DNA from: an uncultured Acetatifactor sp.
Lineage (GTDB): Bacteria; Bacillota; Clostridia; Lachnospirales; Lachnospiraceae
Direction: 5' to 3'
Length of the DNA stretch: 64,000 nt
NCBI GenBank assembly: GCA_949840885.1
Contig: CATKYJ010000011.1
Span: 37,612-101,611 of the forward strand
The position numbers and the translations under genes were made by a program. Numbering within the stretch: the first letter of the stretch is position 1; each line of letters opens with the position of its first letter. Positions 52,574 through 61,314 of the stretch are shown here, piece by piece. The notes under the pieces are model-generated. The model did no database searches. It was not told the origin of the DNA and saw nothing but the letters and a program-made list of their open reading frames with translations.

Positions 52574-53647
52574 TCACAGGTGTTCCCGAAATCTTTCCAC
52601 ATGCTCAAATACTTTCCGTATCTCATCGGGAATCCGGATTCCGGCAGGGCACATGGGCAGGCAGGGCATGTCCGCACATTTCCTGCACTGCCCCGCGCTC
52701 TCCCGGATCCCCATATCCAGTTTCCGCAGAGCCCAGTGATCCTTTCCCAGGAAGAAATAATTGTACTGGCGGAAAACAGTGTGTATCTCCGTCCCATACG
52801 GACAGCGGCACCTCTGGCAGCGGTCACAGGGAATGGGAGAAAAGTCTTTTTCCAGAACAGACAGCACCTGTTCAAAATCCGGGGCCACAGTTCCGCGTCC
52901 GCCTCCCCGGATAAAGGCCGCATCCGCCTGTTCCACGGTGCCGATTCCCACCAGGGCGCTTGATACCGGATAGGACAATACGCTGTCAATCAGGAGCTTT
53001 GGCGGGAAGAAATCCGTAAGAATCCCGGCTGCGTATACCTTGTTCACCAGCAGGCCTTTGTGCCAAAAAGCCGGCTCCTCCCTGATCCTGTCCAGCATCC
53101 CCCGCTCCAGCAGATTGCCGCTGCCCTGTAGCACATCCACCCTTGGGTCATTGGCGCCTCTCAGGAGGATGTCATAATAATGGGACGCCAGTCCCGTGAA
53201 TCGAATCCGCCCCTCCTCTTTCAGCTGGCTGAGGGCATCCAGAGCCCCTCCTTTCCGGAAAATCTCCTCCTCATGGTCCCAGTCCGCCTGATGGACGAAG
53301 TAGATGTCCGGCCGTGTCCCAAGGTTTTCACAGGATTCCAGCACTGCCATGTACATCTCATTGCCGTCAAAAAACCGTGCCTTGTCCGAGATGATGATTT
53401 TGTCTCTTCTGCTGCCGGATGCAAATTTCCCCGTTTTTCGTTCCGCATCCCCATATTCCGGGACAATGGCCGTATCATACAGATTACAGCCTAACCGGAA
53501 AGCATGCTCCATCACAGCCAGGGCTTGTTCGTCACTGAGATTATAATAATCGGGAAGAACCGGCACGCTGCCCTTTAAGACGGGGATCGTGCCGAAGCTG
53601 ACCTCTGAGACCATCAGACCGGTGCTTCCCAGTTTACGATACCGCAT
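52574..53647 (-). CDS. Aldo/keto reductase with ferredoxin-like C-terminus
   Basis: Oxidoreductase of 357 residues. AKR barrel about 1-260: RKLGSTGLMVSEVSFGT, DTAIVPEYGDAE, IISDKARF (catalytic Lys) and IYFVHQADW (His). The C-terminal ~100 residues have two cysteine clusters (CDRCQRCRCPYG and CRKCADMPCLPMC), fitting iron-sulfur binding as in other clostridial AKRs of this type. The catalytic tyrosine is probably in PEYGD. Substrate unknown. AGGAGG lies 5 nt before the ATG. It follows the leucine-rich-repeat gene on the same strand. Confidence 0.88.
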   Translation of the reverse strand: MRYRKLGSTGLMVSEVSFGTIPVLKGSVPVLPDYYNLSDEQALAVMEHAFRLGCNLYDTAIVPEYGDAERKTGKFASGSRRDKIIISDKARFFDGNEMYMAVLESCENLGTRPDIYFVHQADWDHEEEIFRKGGALDALSQLKEEGRIRFTGLASHYYDILLRGANDPRVDVLQGSGNLLERGMLDRIREEPAFWHKGLLVNKVYAAGILTDFFPPKLLIDSVLSYPVSSALVGIGTVEQADAAFIRGGGRGTVAPDFEQVLSVLEKDFSPIPCDRCQRCRCPYGTEIHTVFRQYNYFFLGKDHWALRKLDMGIRESAGQCRKCADMPCLPMCPAGIRIPDEIRKVFEHVERFREHL

Positions 53648-53765
53648 AGCTTCCTCCTGTCCACGGCTCCCGTTTTCGGAACCTGTTCTCTGTGCAGCAG
53701 TGCCTGCCCCGAGACTGCTTCAAATCTGCCGGTTCTCCTGACGCCGACCTCAGGGCAGCACCCTT

Positions 53766-56700
53766 TTACGGTCTGCTTATCACGCCCGCAAACGCCCGCT
53801 CCTCCACCAGGACGCCCTCCAGGACGGTCGGCATCTCAAGGTTTCTGCAGAAAGCAAACGCCTCTCTCCCGATCCGCTTCAGCGTGGACGGCAGCTGAAC
53901 CCTCTCCAGGCTTTGACACCGGAAAAATGCCCTCTCAGGCAGCTCTTCTATCCCTTCCGGCAGCAAGATTTCTCTCAGGGAAGTGCAGTTTTCAAAGGCG
54001 CCTGCGCCGATCTCGGCAAGGCGTTCCGACAGCTGTATCTCCTCCAGGCTGCCGCACCCCGAGAATGCCCTGCTCCCGATGGCTCTCACGTTTTGGGCCC
54101 CGCATACCCTCCGCAGCCACTTGCAGCCGGCAAAGGAATTCCTGCCCAGGGAAGCCACCGTCCGCGGCAGGAGAACTTCCGTCAGAAGATTCCCGTCCTG
54201 AAAGACATTGTCCCCGACGGCAGTGATCCCTTCGGCCACGAGAAGCCTGGAAATATTGCCGGTACACTCAACCAGCACATCATTTTCATCTGTTTTGAAG
54301 CAGTTGAGCCTGTCCCGTACGGCCTGCTCTGCCAGCGCCGGCAGCTCTTTCTTTCGGTCCGAAATCCCCTCGAACACAATCGCAGTACCGTCCGCCAGCA
54401 CCAGTTCTTTCAGGAAAATACAGTTCCGGAAAGCATAGGCCTCCACCCTTGTCCGGTCCGATAAGAAGCGGATTTTCTCTATCTCCATGCCCCCTGCAAA
54501 CGCCCATCCGCAGACCAGGCGGATATCCCTGGGGACAACCGCCTCCCCCCGGCAGCCGGAACCGTCCAAAAGCATGCGGTTCACCACCACCATGGGCGAT
54601 CTCTTCCTCTGCCTCTCCATCCACGCTGTCTTGTGGAAAGCCCTGGCCCCGATGTATTCCACCGTTTCCGGGATGCTTATCTGCTCCAGCATCAGGCGGT
54701 CCTGAAAAACTTCCGCCCGTATCTGCCGTATCCCCTCCGGAATCCTCAGAATGCGCCCAAGCCCTCTGTATCCGCAGAGAATCTCCTCTTTTTCCACCTC
54801 AAAGCAGCTGAGGGCGCTGTGGAAGATCAGGCGCACGGTTTCCGGCAGCTTTTCCGACAGGATATCCCTGTATGCACCAAGTTCCCACGCCTGCCCGTGC
54901 AGTACCACCCGGCTCAGGGCGGTGCTGCCGGAAAACGCATATTCACAGAGCCGAATGCTCCCCTGACTTCCCGCAAGGATGATCCGTTCCAGGCGGCCGC
55001 AGTCCTCAAATCCATGGGGATGTACCAGGACATGATCGTTCAGCCGGATCTCTTCCAGCATGTCGCAGTCCTGGAACGCGTAGCTCCCGATTTCTTCGGC
55101 CCACCGCAGATCAAAGCTTTCCAGCTTCCCGCAGCCGCTGAAGCAGGAATCTTCCACCCTGGACACCTCTTTGCACAGGCATTCCTCCAGATTCCCGCAG
55201 CCCTCAAAAAGCCTTTTGCTCAAAACGGTTATGCCTCTAAGCTCTGCTCTCCTGAGGGACAGGCAGCGGGCAAAGGCGGCATGGCCCGCGCCGGCGGCGT
55301 GGAGGCTGACTGACCGCAGCCCGATGCACTTCTCGAAAGCGCGGTCGCCCAGGTCGAGAGCAGACAGCGGGAACCGGATCCGCTCCAGCCCGCCGCAGCC
55401 CCAAAAGGCACCCTCGCCGATGCAGCGGAGGGATTCCGGCAGCACGAGCCCTGTGACCTGGCGATTGCCCCAAAAGGCATATGGCGCAATGGCGGTGATC
55501 CCTTCCGGTACACGCACCTCTCCCAGGCAGCGTCTGCCCGATACCAGGATACTTCCCACAATACACAGACCGGACGCTCCTCCCGGGCTCTCTGCGTCCT
55601 CCTGCCCTCCCATCCCCTCAAATGCCAGCTCCCCCGCCCATTCCAGGGAATCCGTTTCCCCCGGCATCAGGGAAACACAGCCGTAGAAAGCTTCCTTTCC
55701 CACTGTCCGGATGTGCTTCCACCGGACGGAAGACAGATTCCGGCAGTTGTAAAAAGCCCGTTCCCTGACAGCCTGCCATGGGATCTGCGCCGCCTCCCCG
55801 CCGTCCGGACACAGGACAACGGACTTAAGCAGGGTACAGCCGGAGAAGACCTCCGGTTCCGCCGTGGTTACGGCTTTCGGCCAGATCACACGGCGCAGGC
55901 CGGTACAGCCTTTGAGCGCGGCCCCTCCGATCCATGTGACGCTGTCCGGAAAATGTATCTCCGTGAGGAACCGGTTTCCGTAAAATGCACCGCCCGCTAC
56001 GATCCGGGTTCCCTCCGGCAGGAAAACCACCCCCTGTAAATTACGCCCGTCCCAGAATATCCCGTCCTGCTTTTCTGCCTGCTTTTCTGCCCGCTTTTCC
56101 GTCGGACTCTCGATTTGCATCCCTGTCTCTGTTTGGTTCCTTGGGGCTATTTGATTTCCGGTCCCATGTCCAATCTGATTTTCGGCACGATTTTCAGTCT
56201 GATTTTCGGTCTGACTTTCGGTCCGTTTTTCAGTCTGACTTTCGGTTCGATTTTCAGTCTGGTTTTCAGTCCGATTTTCCATCCGATTCTCTGAGCGCTT
56301 CTCGATCCAATTATCCAGAAAGGGCGTGTGTTCCCACACATTCCTCCCCACGGACTCCAGCGTATCTGGCAGTATGACCTGCGCCAGAGCGGTACAGCCA
56401 TAGGCCAGCCTGTCCGGGATGTGGCGGACTCCTTTTTCCATTACCACCCTGCGCAGGCCCAGGCACCGGGAAAAGATATCCGTCCCGTACCTGCTGCCGC
56501 TGCTTTCCATCCGGACTTTCTTCACGCCGCTCTGGGCAAAGGCCAGACTGCCCACCTCTTCGGTCCCGGAGGGCAGGCGGATCTCTCTCAAGGCCCTGCA
56601 CCGGTAAAATGCCATACTGCCCAGGGAGACCAGGCTGTTGGGAAAATGCACTTCCCCCAGAGAAGTACAGCCATAAAATGCCTGCTCCCCAACGGACCGG

Positions 56701-58004
56701 ACGCCTTTCCCGAAGCGAAGCTCTTTCAGCTTGCGGCACCGTTTAAATGCCTTGGGCTCTACTTCCGTAAGCCCCTCCGGCAGCAGGACCCGCAGCAGCT
56801 TCACGCAGTTTTCAAAAGCCCCCTCCCCGATGTGCCCCAGGCGGTCCGGAAAATTCACTCCCTGCAGCACCAGGCAGTCCCTGAAAGCGGCCGCCCCTAT
56901 CGATTCCACAGAATCGGGTAGAATCACTCTGTCAATGGCCTCGTTTCCGGCAAAAGCCTCCTCCGCGATACGGGTGACGCCCTCCGGAACCACAACCCTT
57001 GATTCGTTCCCCAGATATTTCAGGAGCAGGGAACCGCTGAGGCGGAAATTTCCCAGGACCTGCCTGCGGACAGTCTCCACCAGTGCCGGGATACTTTCCG
57101 CTAAACGGCCTGCGATCCCTTCGATCCCAAATGACCTGCCCTCCGGCGTACAGACTTCTTTTAATGCGCTGCAGTTCTGGAACGCATCCTCGTGGATCAT
57201 GATCCCGTCCTGCCAGAACGACACGGTCTCCAGACTGATACAATTGCGGAAAGCACGGCTTTCTATCTCTTTCAGGGTGGCGGGGAACCGGACCGAAATA
57301 ATCCCCCGCTTGTCGAAAAAGGCGCTCTTCCCGATTTTCTCAATCCCCTCCGGGATTTCCACATGCTTCAGGTTCGTCAGGAATTTTGTGAGGCATCGCC
57401 CCTCCAGTTCCATCATCCGCAGGACATCAACCGCAATGGCGCGGACCAGACCGGGAACGGCCATCTCCCCGGCCACTGCCTCCACCGCGTTGGGAAACAC
57501 GAATTGCCGTCCGTCCGAAAATCCGATCTGCGAAATCCTGCCGCAGCCCGTGAAGACGTCACAGATGCACGCTTCCTGAAGTTCCGGGGAAATCTCCAGC
57601 TTTTTCAGCATCACATCGTTGACGAATACCTGCTTCCCCAGGCGCAGGACACCGGGAATCCTCACTTCCGTAAGGCTGTCGCAGTAGAGGAATACGCAGT
57701 CCCCCAGCTCCTTTACAGACAGGGGCAGACAGACGGACTCCAGGCTGTGGCAGCGGTGAAAGGCATAATCTCCCACAAAGGCCACGCCCGCCGGGATCTC
57801 AGCCTCCCTTAACCTGCGGCACCCCTTAAAAGCGCCGGACAGGATACGGACAAGGGAGGCTGGCAGGACCACTTTCCGCAGGGAGACGCAGCCTTTGAAA
57901 GCGTCCTCGCCGATGGTATGGACTCCGTCCGGGACAGTGATATGCTCCTGTCTGCCCGTATAAGATTTTAAGATACCGTCTTCCACCTGAAAGTCATTTC
58001 CCAT
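53766..58004 (-). CDS. Very large BspA-type leucine-rich-repeat protein
   Basis: Protein of 1412 residues built almost wholly from ~23-residue LRR_5 units (IPEGVTRIGEEAFxGCxxLxxV type). Four places restart with a cap-like phrase (ENDVLVECTGN; EKEEILCGYRG; EDGILKSYTG). A hydrophilic insert of ENRTENQTESQTEKR-type repeats interrupts the array at about 575-645. I chose the ATG at 58004 (GGAGGGGG upstream); the start then reads MGNDFQVEDGIL, with no signal peptide or anchor, unlike most secreted BspA proteins. It lies between dusB and an aldo/keto reductase gene. Function unknown; protein binding inside the cell or non-classical export are both open. Confidence 0.85.
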   Translation of the reverse strand: MGNDFQVEDGILKSYTGRQEHITVPDGVHTIGEDAFKGCVSLRKVVLPASLVRILSGAFKGCRRLREAEIPAGVAFVGDYAFHRCHSLESVCLPLSVKELGDCVFLYCDSLTEVRIPGVLRLGKQVFVNDVMLKKLEISPELQEACICDVFTGCGRISQIGFSDGRQFVFPNAVEAVAGEMAVPGLVRAIAVDVLRMMELEGRCLTKFLTNLKHVEIPEGIEKIGKSAFFDKRGIISVRFPATLKEIESRAFRNCISLETVSFWQDGIMIHEDAFQNCSALKEVCTPEGRSFGIEGIAGRLAESIPALVETVRRQVLGNFRLSGSLLLKYLGNESRVVVPEGVTRIAEEAFAGNEAIDRVILPDSVESIGAAAFRDCLVLQGVNFPDRLGHIGEGAFENCVKLLRVLLPEGLTEVEPKAFKRCRKLKELRFGKGVRSVGEQAFYGCTSLGEVHFPNSLVSLGSMAFYRCRALREIRLPSGTEEVGSLAFAQSGVKKVRMESSGSRYGTDIFSRCLGLRRVVMEKGVRHIPDRLAYGCTALAQVILPDTLESVGRNVWEHTPFLDNWIEKRSENRMENRTENQTENRTESQTEKRTESQTENQTENRAENQIGHGTGNQIAPRNQTETGMQIESPTEKRAEKQAEKQDGIFWDGRNLQGVVFLPEGTRIVAGGAFYGNRFLTEIHFPDSVTWIGGAALKGCTGLRRVIWPKAVTTAEPEVFSGCTLLKSVVLCPDGGEAAQIPWQAVRERAFYNCRNLSSVRWKHIRTVGKEAFYGCVSLMPGETDSLEWAGELAFEGMGGQEDAESPGGASGLCIVGSILVSGRRCLGEVRVPEGITAIAPYAFWGNRQVTGLVLPESLRCIGEGAFWGCGGLERIRFPLSALDLGDRAFEKCIGLRSVSLHAAGAGHAAFARCLSLRRAELRGITVLSKRLFEGCGNLEECLCKEVSRVEDSCFSGCGKLESFDLRWAEEIGSYAFQDCDMLEEIRLNDHVLVHPHGFEDCGRLERIILAGSQGSIRLCEYAFSGSTALSRVVLHGQAWELGAYRDILSEKLPETVRLIFHSALSCFEVEKEEILCGYRGLGRILRIPEGIRQIRAEVFQDRLMLEQISIPETVEYIGARAFHKTAWMERQRKRSPMVVVNRMLLDGSGCRGEAVVPRDIRLVCGWAFAGGMEIEKIRFLSDRTRVEAYAFRNCIFLKELVLADGTAIVFEGISDRKKELPALAEQAVRDRLNCFKTDENDVLVECTGNISRLLVAEGITAVGDNVFQDGNLLTEVLLPRTVASLGRNSFAGCKWLRRVCGAQNVRAIGSRAFSGCGSLEEIQLSERLAEIGAGAFENCTSLREILLPEGIEELPERAFFRCQSLERVQLPSTLKRIGREAFAFCRNLEMPTVLEGVLVEERAFAGVISRP
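56060..56290. repeat. Short-unit coding repeats in the LRR protein insert
   Basis: Degenerate 12-bp and 24-bp units encoding ENRT, ENQT, ESQT and EKRT in tandem. The array breaks the LRR pattern cleanly, so it is an expansion in a loop rather than an ancient part of the fold. Confidence 0.8.
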
Positions 58005-58048
58005 AAAAGCAGCCCCCTCCGCCGTTCTTTCCATACTTTCATCACATA

Positions 58049-59011
58049 TCACTTTCCCTTTTCCATATCCTCGGAAAATATCTGTACCACCATTTCCCTG
58101 AGCTCTTCCAGGCTTCCGCACCGGTACATCCGCTCCTTATACTGCTTGGTCCCTTTCCGCTTTTTCATCCCGTAGGAAGCCAGCTTCTGGATGTACCGGA
58201 TGGTAAAGGTCTCATCATAACAGGCGGCCGCCAGATCCAGCTGCTCCAGCAGGATCTGCAAGGTGGTCTTTTTTACGGCTTTTTGCGTCAGCCGGCTGAA
58301 AATAAAGGGATTTTCCAGGGCGTAACGGGCGATCATCACCCCGTCGGCGCCGGTCCGCTCCATCATCAGCTCCGCGTCCTCCGCGGAAAAAATCCCCCCG
58401 TTGGCAATCACGGGAATGGAGACCGCCGCTTTCGCCTGGGCGATCTCCTCGTAGCGGCAGGCGCCGTCATACATCATGCTGCGGCTGCGCCCATGGATGG
58501 TGACCATATCCGCTCCGGCCTCCTCGCACATGCGGGCGAATTCCGCCGCGAACATATGATCCTCCCGGATTCCCGTGCGGCACTTCACCGTAACGATCTT
58601 CCCGCTTTTCCGGCATCCCCGGATGATGGCGGCTGCTCTCTTGGGATCCGCCATCAGGGCGCTCCCCTCGCCGCTCTTAAATACGTTGGGCACCGGGCAT
58701 CCCATGTTGATGTCAATGATATCAAAGTCTTTCAGCAGCTCTGAGGAGGCCATCTGCGCCATCACGGCAGGATCCCCGCCCAGGAGCTGCACAGCCCGCA
58801 CGGGCTCTTCCCGGGTGGTAAAGAGAAGTCGCCGGGTGGCCCTGTCCGAATATTTCAGCGCGTTGGCGCTGGACATCTCGGTAAAGCACAGGCCTGCGCC
58901 CATCTCATAAGCAAGCATCCGAAACGGATAGCAGGTATATCCGGCCAGGGGCGCCATCAAAACATTGGAAGACAGCAACAGTCCGCCCACCCTCAATCTT
59001 TTATTTTCCAT
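58049..59011 (-). CDS. dusB: tRNA-dihydrouridine synthase, DusB family
   Basis: FMN enzyme of 320 residues that reduces uridines in tRNA. N-terminal VLMAPLAGYTCYPFR, active-site INMGCPVPNVFKSGEGSALM with the catalytic Cys, TVKCRTGIRED, TIHGRSRSMMY, and PVIANGGIFSAEDA for FMN phosphate. Length fits the family. GGAGGAG lies about 10 nt before the ATG. It heads the run dusB - LRR protein - aldo/keto reductase. The third family marker (HGRSR rather than HGRTR) is a small variation. Confidence 0.95.
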   Translation of the reverse strand: MENKRLRVGGLLLSSNVLMAPLAGYTCYPFRMLAYEMGAGLCFTEMSSANALKYSDRATRRLLFTTREEPVRAVQLLGGDPAVMAQMASSELLKDFDIIDINMGCPVPNVFKSGEGSALMADPKRAAAIIRGCRKSGKIVTVKCRTGIREDHMFAAEFARMCEEAGADMVTIHGRSRSMMYDGACRYEEIAQAKAAVSIPVIANGGIFSAEDAELMMERTGADGVMIARYALENPFIFSRLTQKAVKKTTLQILLEQLDLAAACYDETFTIRYIQKLASYGMKKRKGTKQYKERMYRCGSLEELREMVVQIFSEDMEKGK

Positions 59012-59103
59012 AGAATTTCCGCTCCTCCGTCTCCAATCCTATTATCCCGCATCTTCATGCGAAATGGAACACTTTTTATAAATTTTTAAGTATCTCAAGC
59101 GCC

Positions 59104-59132
59104 TTGAACCCGAGCGCCTCCTGTGGTAGAAT
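59104..59132 (+). promoter_or_regulatory. Promoter of the effector-binding/GNAT gene pair
   Basis: TTGAAC (59104-59109), 17-bp spacer, TAGAAT (59127-59132) with an extended TGG just before the -10. About 100 bp before the gene at 59236. Confidence 0.6.
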
Positions 59133-59235
59133 CATATAAATACATCGAATTTCATGGGAGAAATGTCCGGAAAACGGAGCAAAAGAACCTGTGTTTACAT
59201 GTATTTGACACAGGTATCTCTAAGGAGGAAAGGCA

Positions 59236-59790
59236 ATGGCATTTGACAGAGAACAGATTTTTCTTTTTCCAGGGGAGACATTAGTAGACACAATCCTTGA
59301 CAAGGGCGTCCGCTTCGACATCATAAAAAGGGATGAGGCTATCTGGTGCGGCACGCTTGGGTATGCCCCCACGCCCGCGGACGAGCCGGATATCCCGGGG
59401 CTGCTTGCAGCTTATCAGGCCCTTATACCCGTGGAGAAGCGGGAACCGGTGGCCCCTGACTGGAGCGGCTGCATCAGTCTGGGATATTGGCCGGACAAAG
59501 AGGCGCCCCGCGGAATCATGTTCATGCAGCAGGTCGGCACAGCGCATCAAGATGAACGGTACGCCGTATACAAAACACCCGCCTCACTGTACATCCGCAT
59601 TCACTATAACAGCGCCGAGATTCCCCAAAAGCTCTTTGGCAAGGAACAGTGCCAGGTGTTCGAACTGTACGGGCCCATCCATGAACTGGCCCAGAAGCAT
59701 GGATACGAGCCCCTCTCCCCCGTGGGGATCGAGTTTGAATACTACGGCAGCGCATCCTGTTTTGCCTACTGCGGGGTGAAGAAGATATAA
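59236..59790 (+). CDS. GyrI-like small-molecule-binding protein
   Basis: Cytoplasmic protein of 184 residues with a GyrI/effector-binding-like C-terminal domain (CISLGYWPDKEAPRGIMFMQ ... YAVYKTPASLYIRIHY ... PVGIEFEYYG). There is no DNA-binding part. A very strong AAGGAGGAAAGG site precedes the ATG. Similar in type to the protein at 45463, but sequence similarity between the two is low by eye. It is followed 24 bp later by an acetyltransferase gene, probably in one transcript. Confidence 0.65.
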   Translation: MAFDREQIFLFPGETLVDTILDKGVRFDIIKRDEAIWCGTLGYAPTPADEPDIPGLLAAYQALIPVEKREPVAPDWSGCISLGYWPDKEAPRGIMFMQQVGTAHQDERYAVYKTPASLYIRIHYNSAEIPQKLFGKEQCQVFELYGPIHELAQKHGYEPLSPVGIEFEYYGSASCFAYCGVKKI

Positions 59791-59814
59791 TCAGCCAAAG
59801 GAGGCTTCCGACAC

Positions 59815-60270
59815 ATGGTATTTGAACGGCTGACTGAAGATAACGTGGAAGATTACATTGCATATTTAAGGATCGCAATGCAGGAGGAACCCGACAAGAT
59901 GACCGCCGAAGAGGTGGATGCGGAGGGCATAAAAGCCCGCGTCTCCGACCCCTTTTACACAGCGGCAGCTTCCATTCTGGCAAGGGAAAACGGTAAAATT
60001 GTAGGGCGCATAGAATATCACTTCTACGGCTGCATGCAGGATGGCTACAGGATGGCCTATGTGGATTGGATCTATGTCCTGAGAGCGTACAGGCACAGAG
60101 GAATCGCTCAAAAGCTCTTCGCAGCCTTTGAAACAGACTGCATCCGCAACCGCATAGACCAGTATTACCTGATTCGCGCCACCAACCAGGAAGCGGACAG
60201 GTTTTATCAAAGCTTTGAAGATGTCGGGCTGGAGGAGGCTCCTCTCCTGCGGAAATATTTGAAGATATAG
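59815..60270 (+). CDS. GNAT-family N-acetyltransferase
   Basis: Protein of 151 residues with the GNAT fold: central strand AYVDWIYVLRAYRHRGIAQKLF, whose RHRGIA loop is the acetyl-CoA pyrophosphate site, and the C-terminal YLIRATNQEADRFYQSFEDV motif B region. The substrate is not known. AGGAGG lies 10 nt before the ATG. Cotranscribed with the preceding effector-binding gene. Confidence 0.85.
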   Translation: MVFERLTEDNVEDYIAYLRIAMQEEPDKMTAEEVDAEGIKARVSDPFYTAAASILARENGKIVGRIEYHFYGCMQDGYRMAYVDWIYVLRAYRHRGIAQKLFAAFETDCIRNRIDQYYLIRATNQEADRFYQSFEDVGLEEAPLLRKYLKI

Positions 60271-60811
60271 GTGTGATATTGGAGCATTTCCCTCTGGTAA
60301 AGCGCGGAGAAATCCGAAAGCAGGCTGCGGCATGGGCAGGCAGGTCCGCCCCGGGCCCGCAGCCTCACTCCGCCCGCCAGACCAGAAAGCCCTTGTCCCG
60401 GGTGCCGCAGTAGATCTCCCGGACAGCGACCCTGTCCCCGCCGTCTGTAAGAGTCATTGTAGGGATGGCCCACTGTGCCGTCCAGGTTTCCTGGCCCCCG
60501 TTGCCCTGGGGGATCACTCCCCGCTTTAATAGGATGAAGCATTTCCTGTGTTCCTGTTCCTTGTTTTATTGTTTCTGTGCCTTAAAACAAGCAAAGGAGA
60601 ACTGCTGGACGAAGATATAGGACACATCCGCAAGCCTCTGGAGGTTCTTCGCTATATGGAGTTCGTCAGCCTGGACCTCAAACCACTCATGGATCCGGTC
60701 CGGCTTACCAATGAAATAGGGGAGTTTTTAAGGGGCATTTTTAATGAAAACAGCTCAGTAATATGTCAATCCCACTCCCCAAAAATTGAATAAATTTCTT
60801 TCCGAAACTGC
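60271..60811. other. Intergenic region with possible gene relics
   Basis: About 540 bp. A leftward stretch (60366-60545) keeps an open, protein-like reading (TWTAQWAIPTMTLTDGGD, then IYCGTRDKGFLVWRAE and a stop) without a start or ribosome site, probably the end of a lost gene. A rightward 81-codon frame at 60548-60793 is of doubtful status. Base composition turns AT-rich toward 60800. Confidence 0.4.
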
Positions 60812-60840
60812 TTGCGTGCGCACGCATATTAATTTATAAT
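60812..60840 (+). promoter_or_regulatory. MarR-MATE promoter with embedded palindromic operator
   Basis: TTGCGT (60812-60817), 17-bp spacer, TATAAT (60835-60840). The palindrome GCGTGCGCACGC (60814-60825) overlaps the -35 and spacer, a position where a MarR-type repressor would block polymerase. The leader to the MarR start is under 20 nt. Confidence 0.7.
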
Positions 60841-60864
60841 GTTCTTGATTGGAGGTTGACATCT

Positions 60865-61314
60865 ATGAAACTATTAAAATGGCTTTCGGTAACAGACCGG
60901 TTTTACAAAATCTATTTGGACAAACAGCTTGCGCCCTTTGGGATTAACAACAGTCAATATATGTTCTTAATCAAAATCTGCCACTCGCCTGGAATTTTGC
61001 AGGATTCTTTGATGGATATGTTCTATGTCCACCCCAGTAATATCGTGCGGACAATAGCGGCATTAGAAAAACAGGGGATGCTCACACGCTCCCCCAACGA
61101 CAAGGATAAAAGGACCTGCAAACTATATCCCACGGACCGCGCGTTGTCTGTGATCGACGAGGTAGAGGCAGTCTGTGAAAAAACGGAAGCTCTTTTGCTC
61201 CAGGGTATCACCGAAGCCAATCAAGAGCTTTTTATGAGCCTGCTGGTGCAGGCAGGCAAGAATATTACTGCGGAACTTCATATAGAAAGAAAGGAGGAGG
61301 AATTCAATGCCTGA
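60865..61314 (+). CDS. MarR-family transcriptional regulator
   Basis: Regulator of 149 residues: winged helix-turn-helix with GINNSQYMFLIKICHSPGI, VHPSNIVRTIAALEKQGML (recognition helix) and the wing RSPNDKDKRTCKLYPTD. The ATG at 60865 has GGAGG 9 nt upstream; a TTG nine bases earlier is less likely. It overlaps the MATE start by 8 nt. It probably represses its own operon by binding the palindrome at 60814-60825 and is released by a transporter substrate. Confidence 0.92.
   Translation: MKLLKWLSVTDRFYKIYLDKQLAPFGINNSQYMFLIKICHSPGILQDSLMDMFYVHPSNIVRTIAALEKQGMLTRSPNDKDKRTCKLYPTDRALSVIDEVEAVCEKTEALLLQGITEANQELFMSLLVQAGKNITAELHIERKEEEFNA

Noticed and set aside
60548..60793. 81-codon rightward open frame with hydrophobic start
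   Set aside because: No ribosome site or recognisable family; the first residues look like a chance signal peptide. It could be a gene relic but is not supported.
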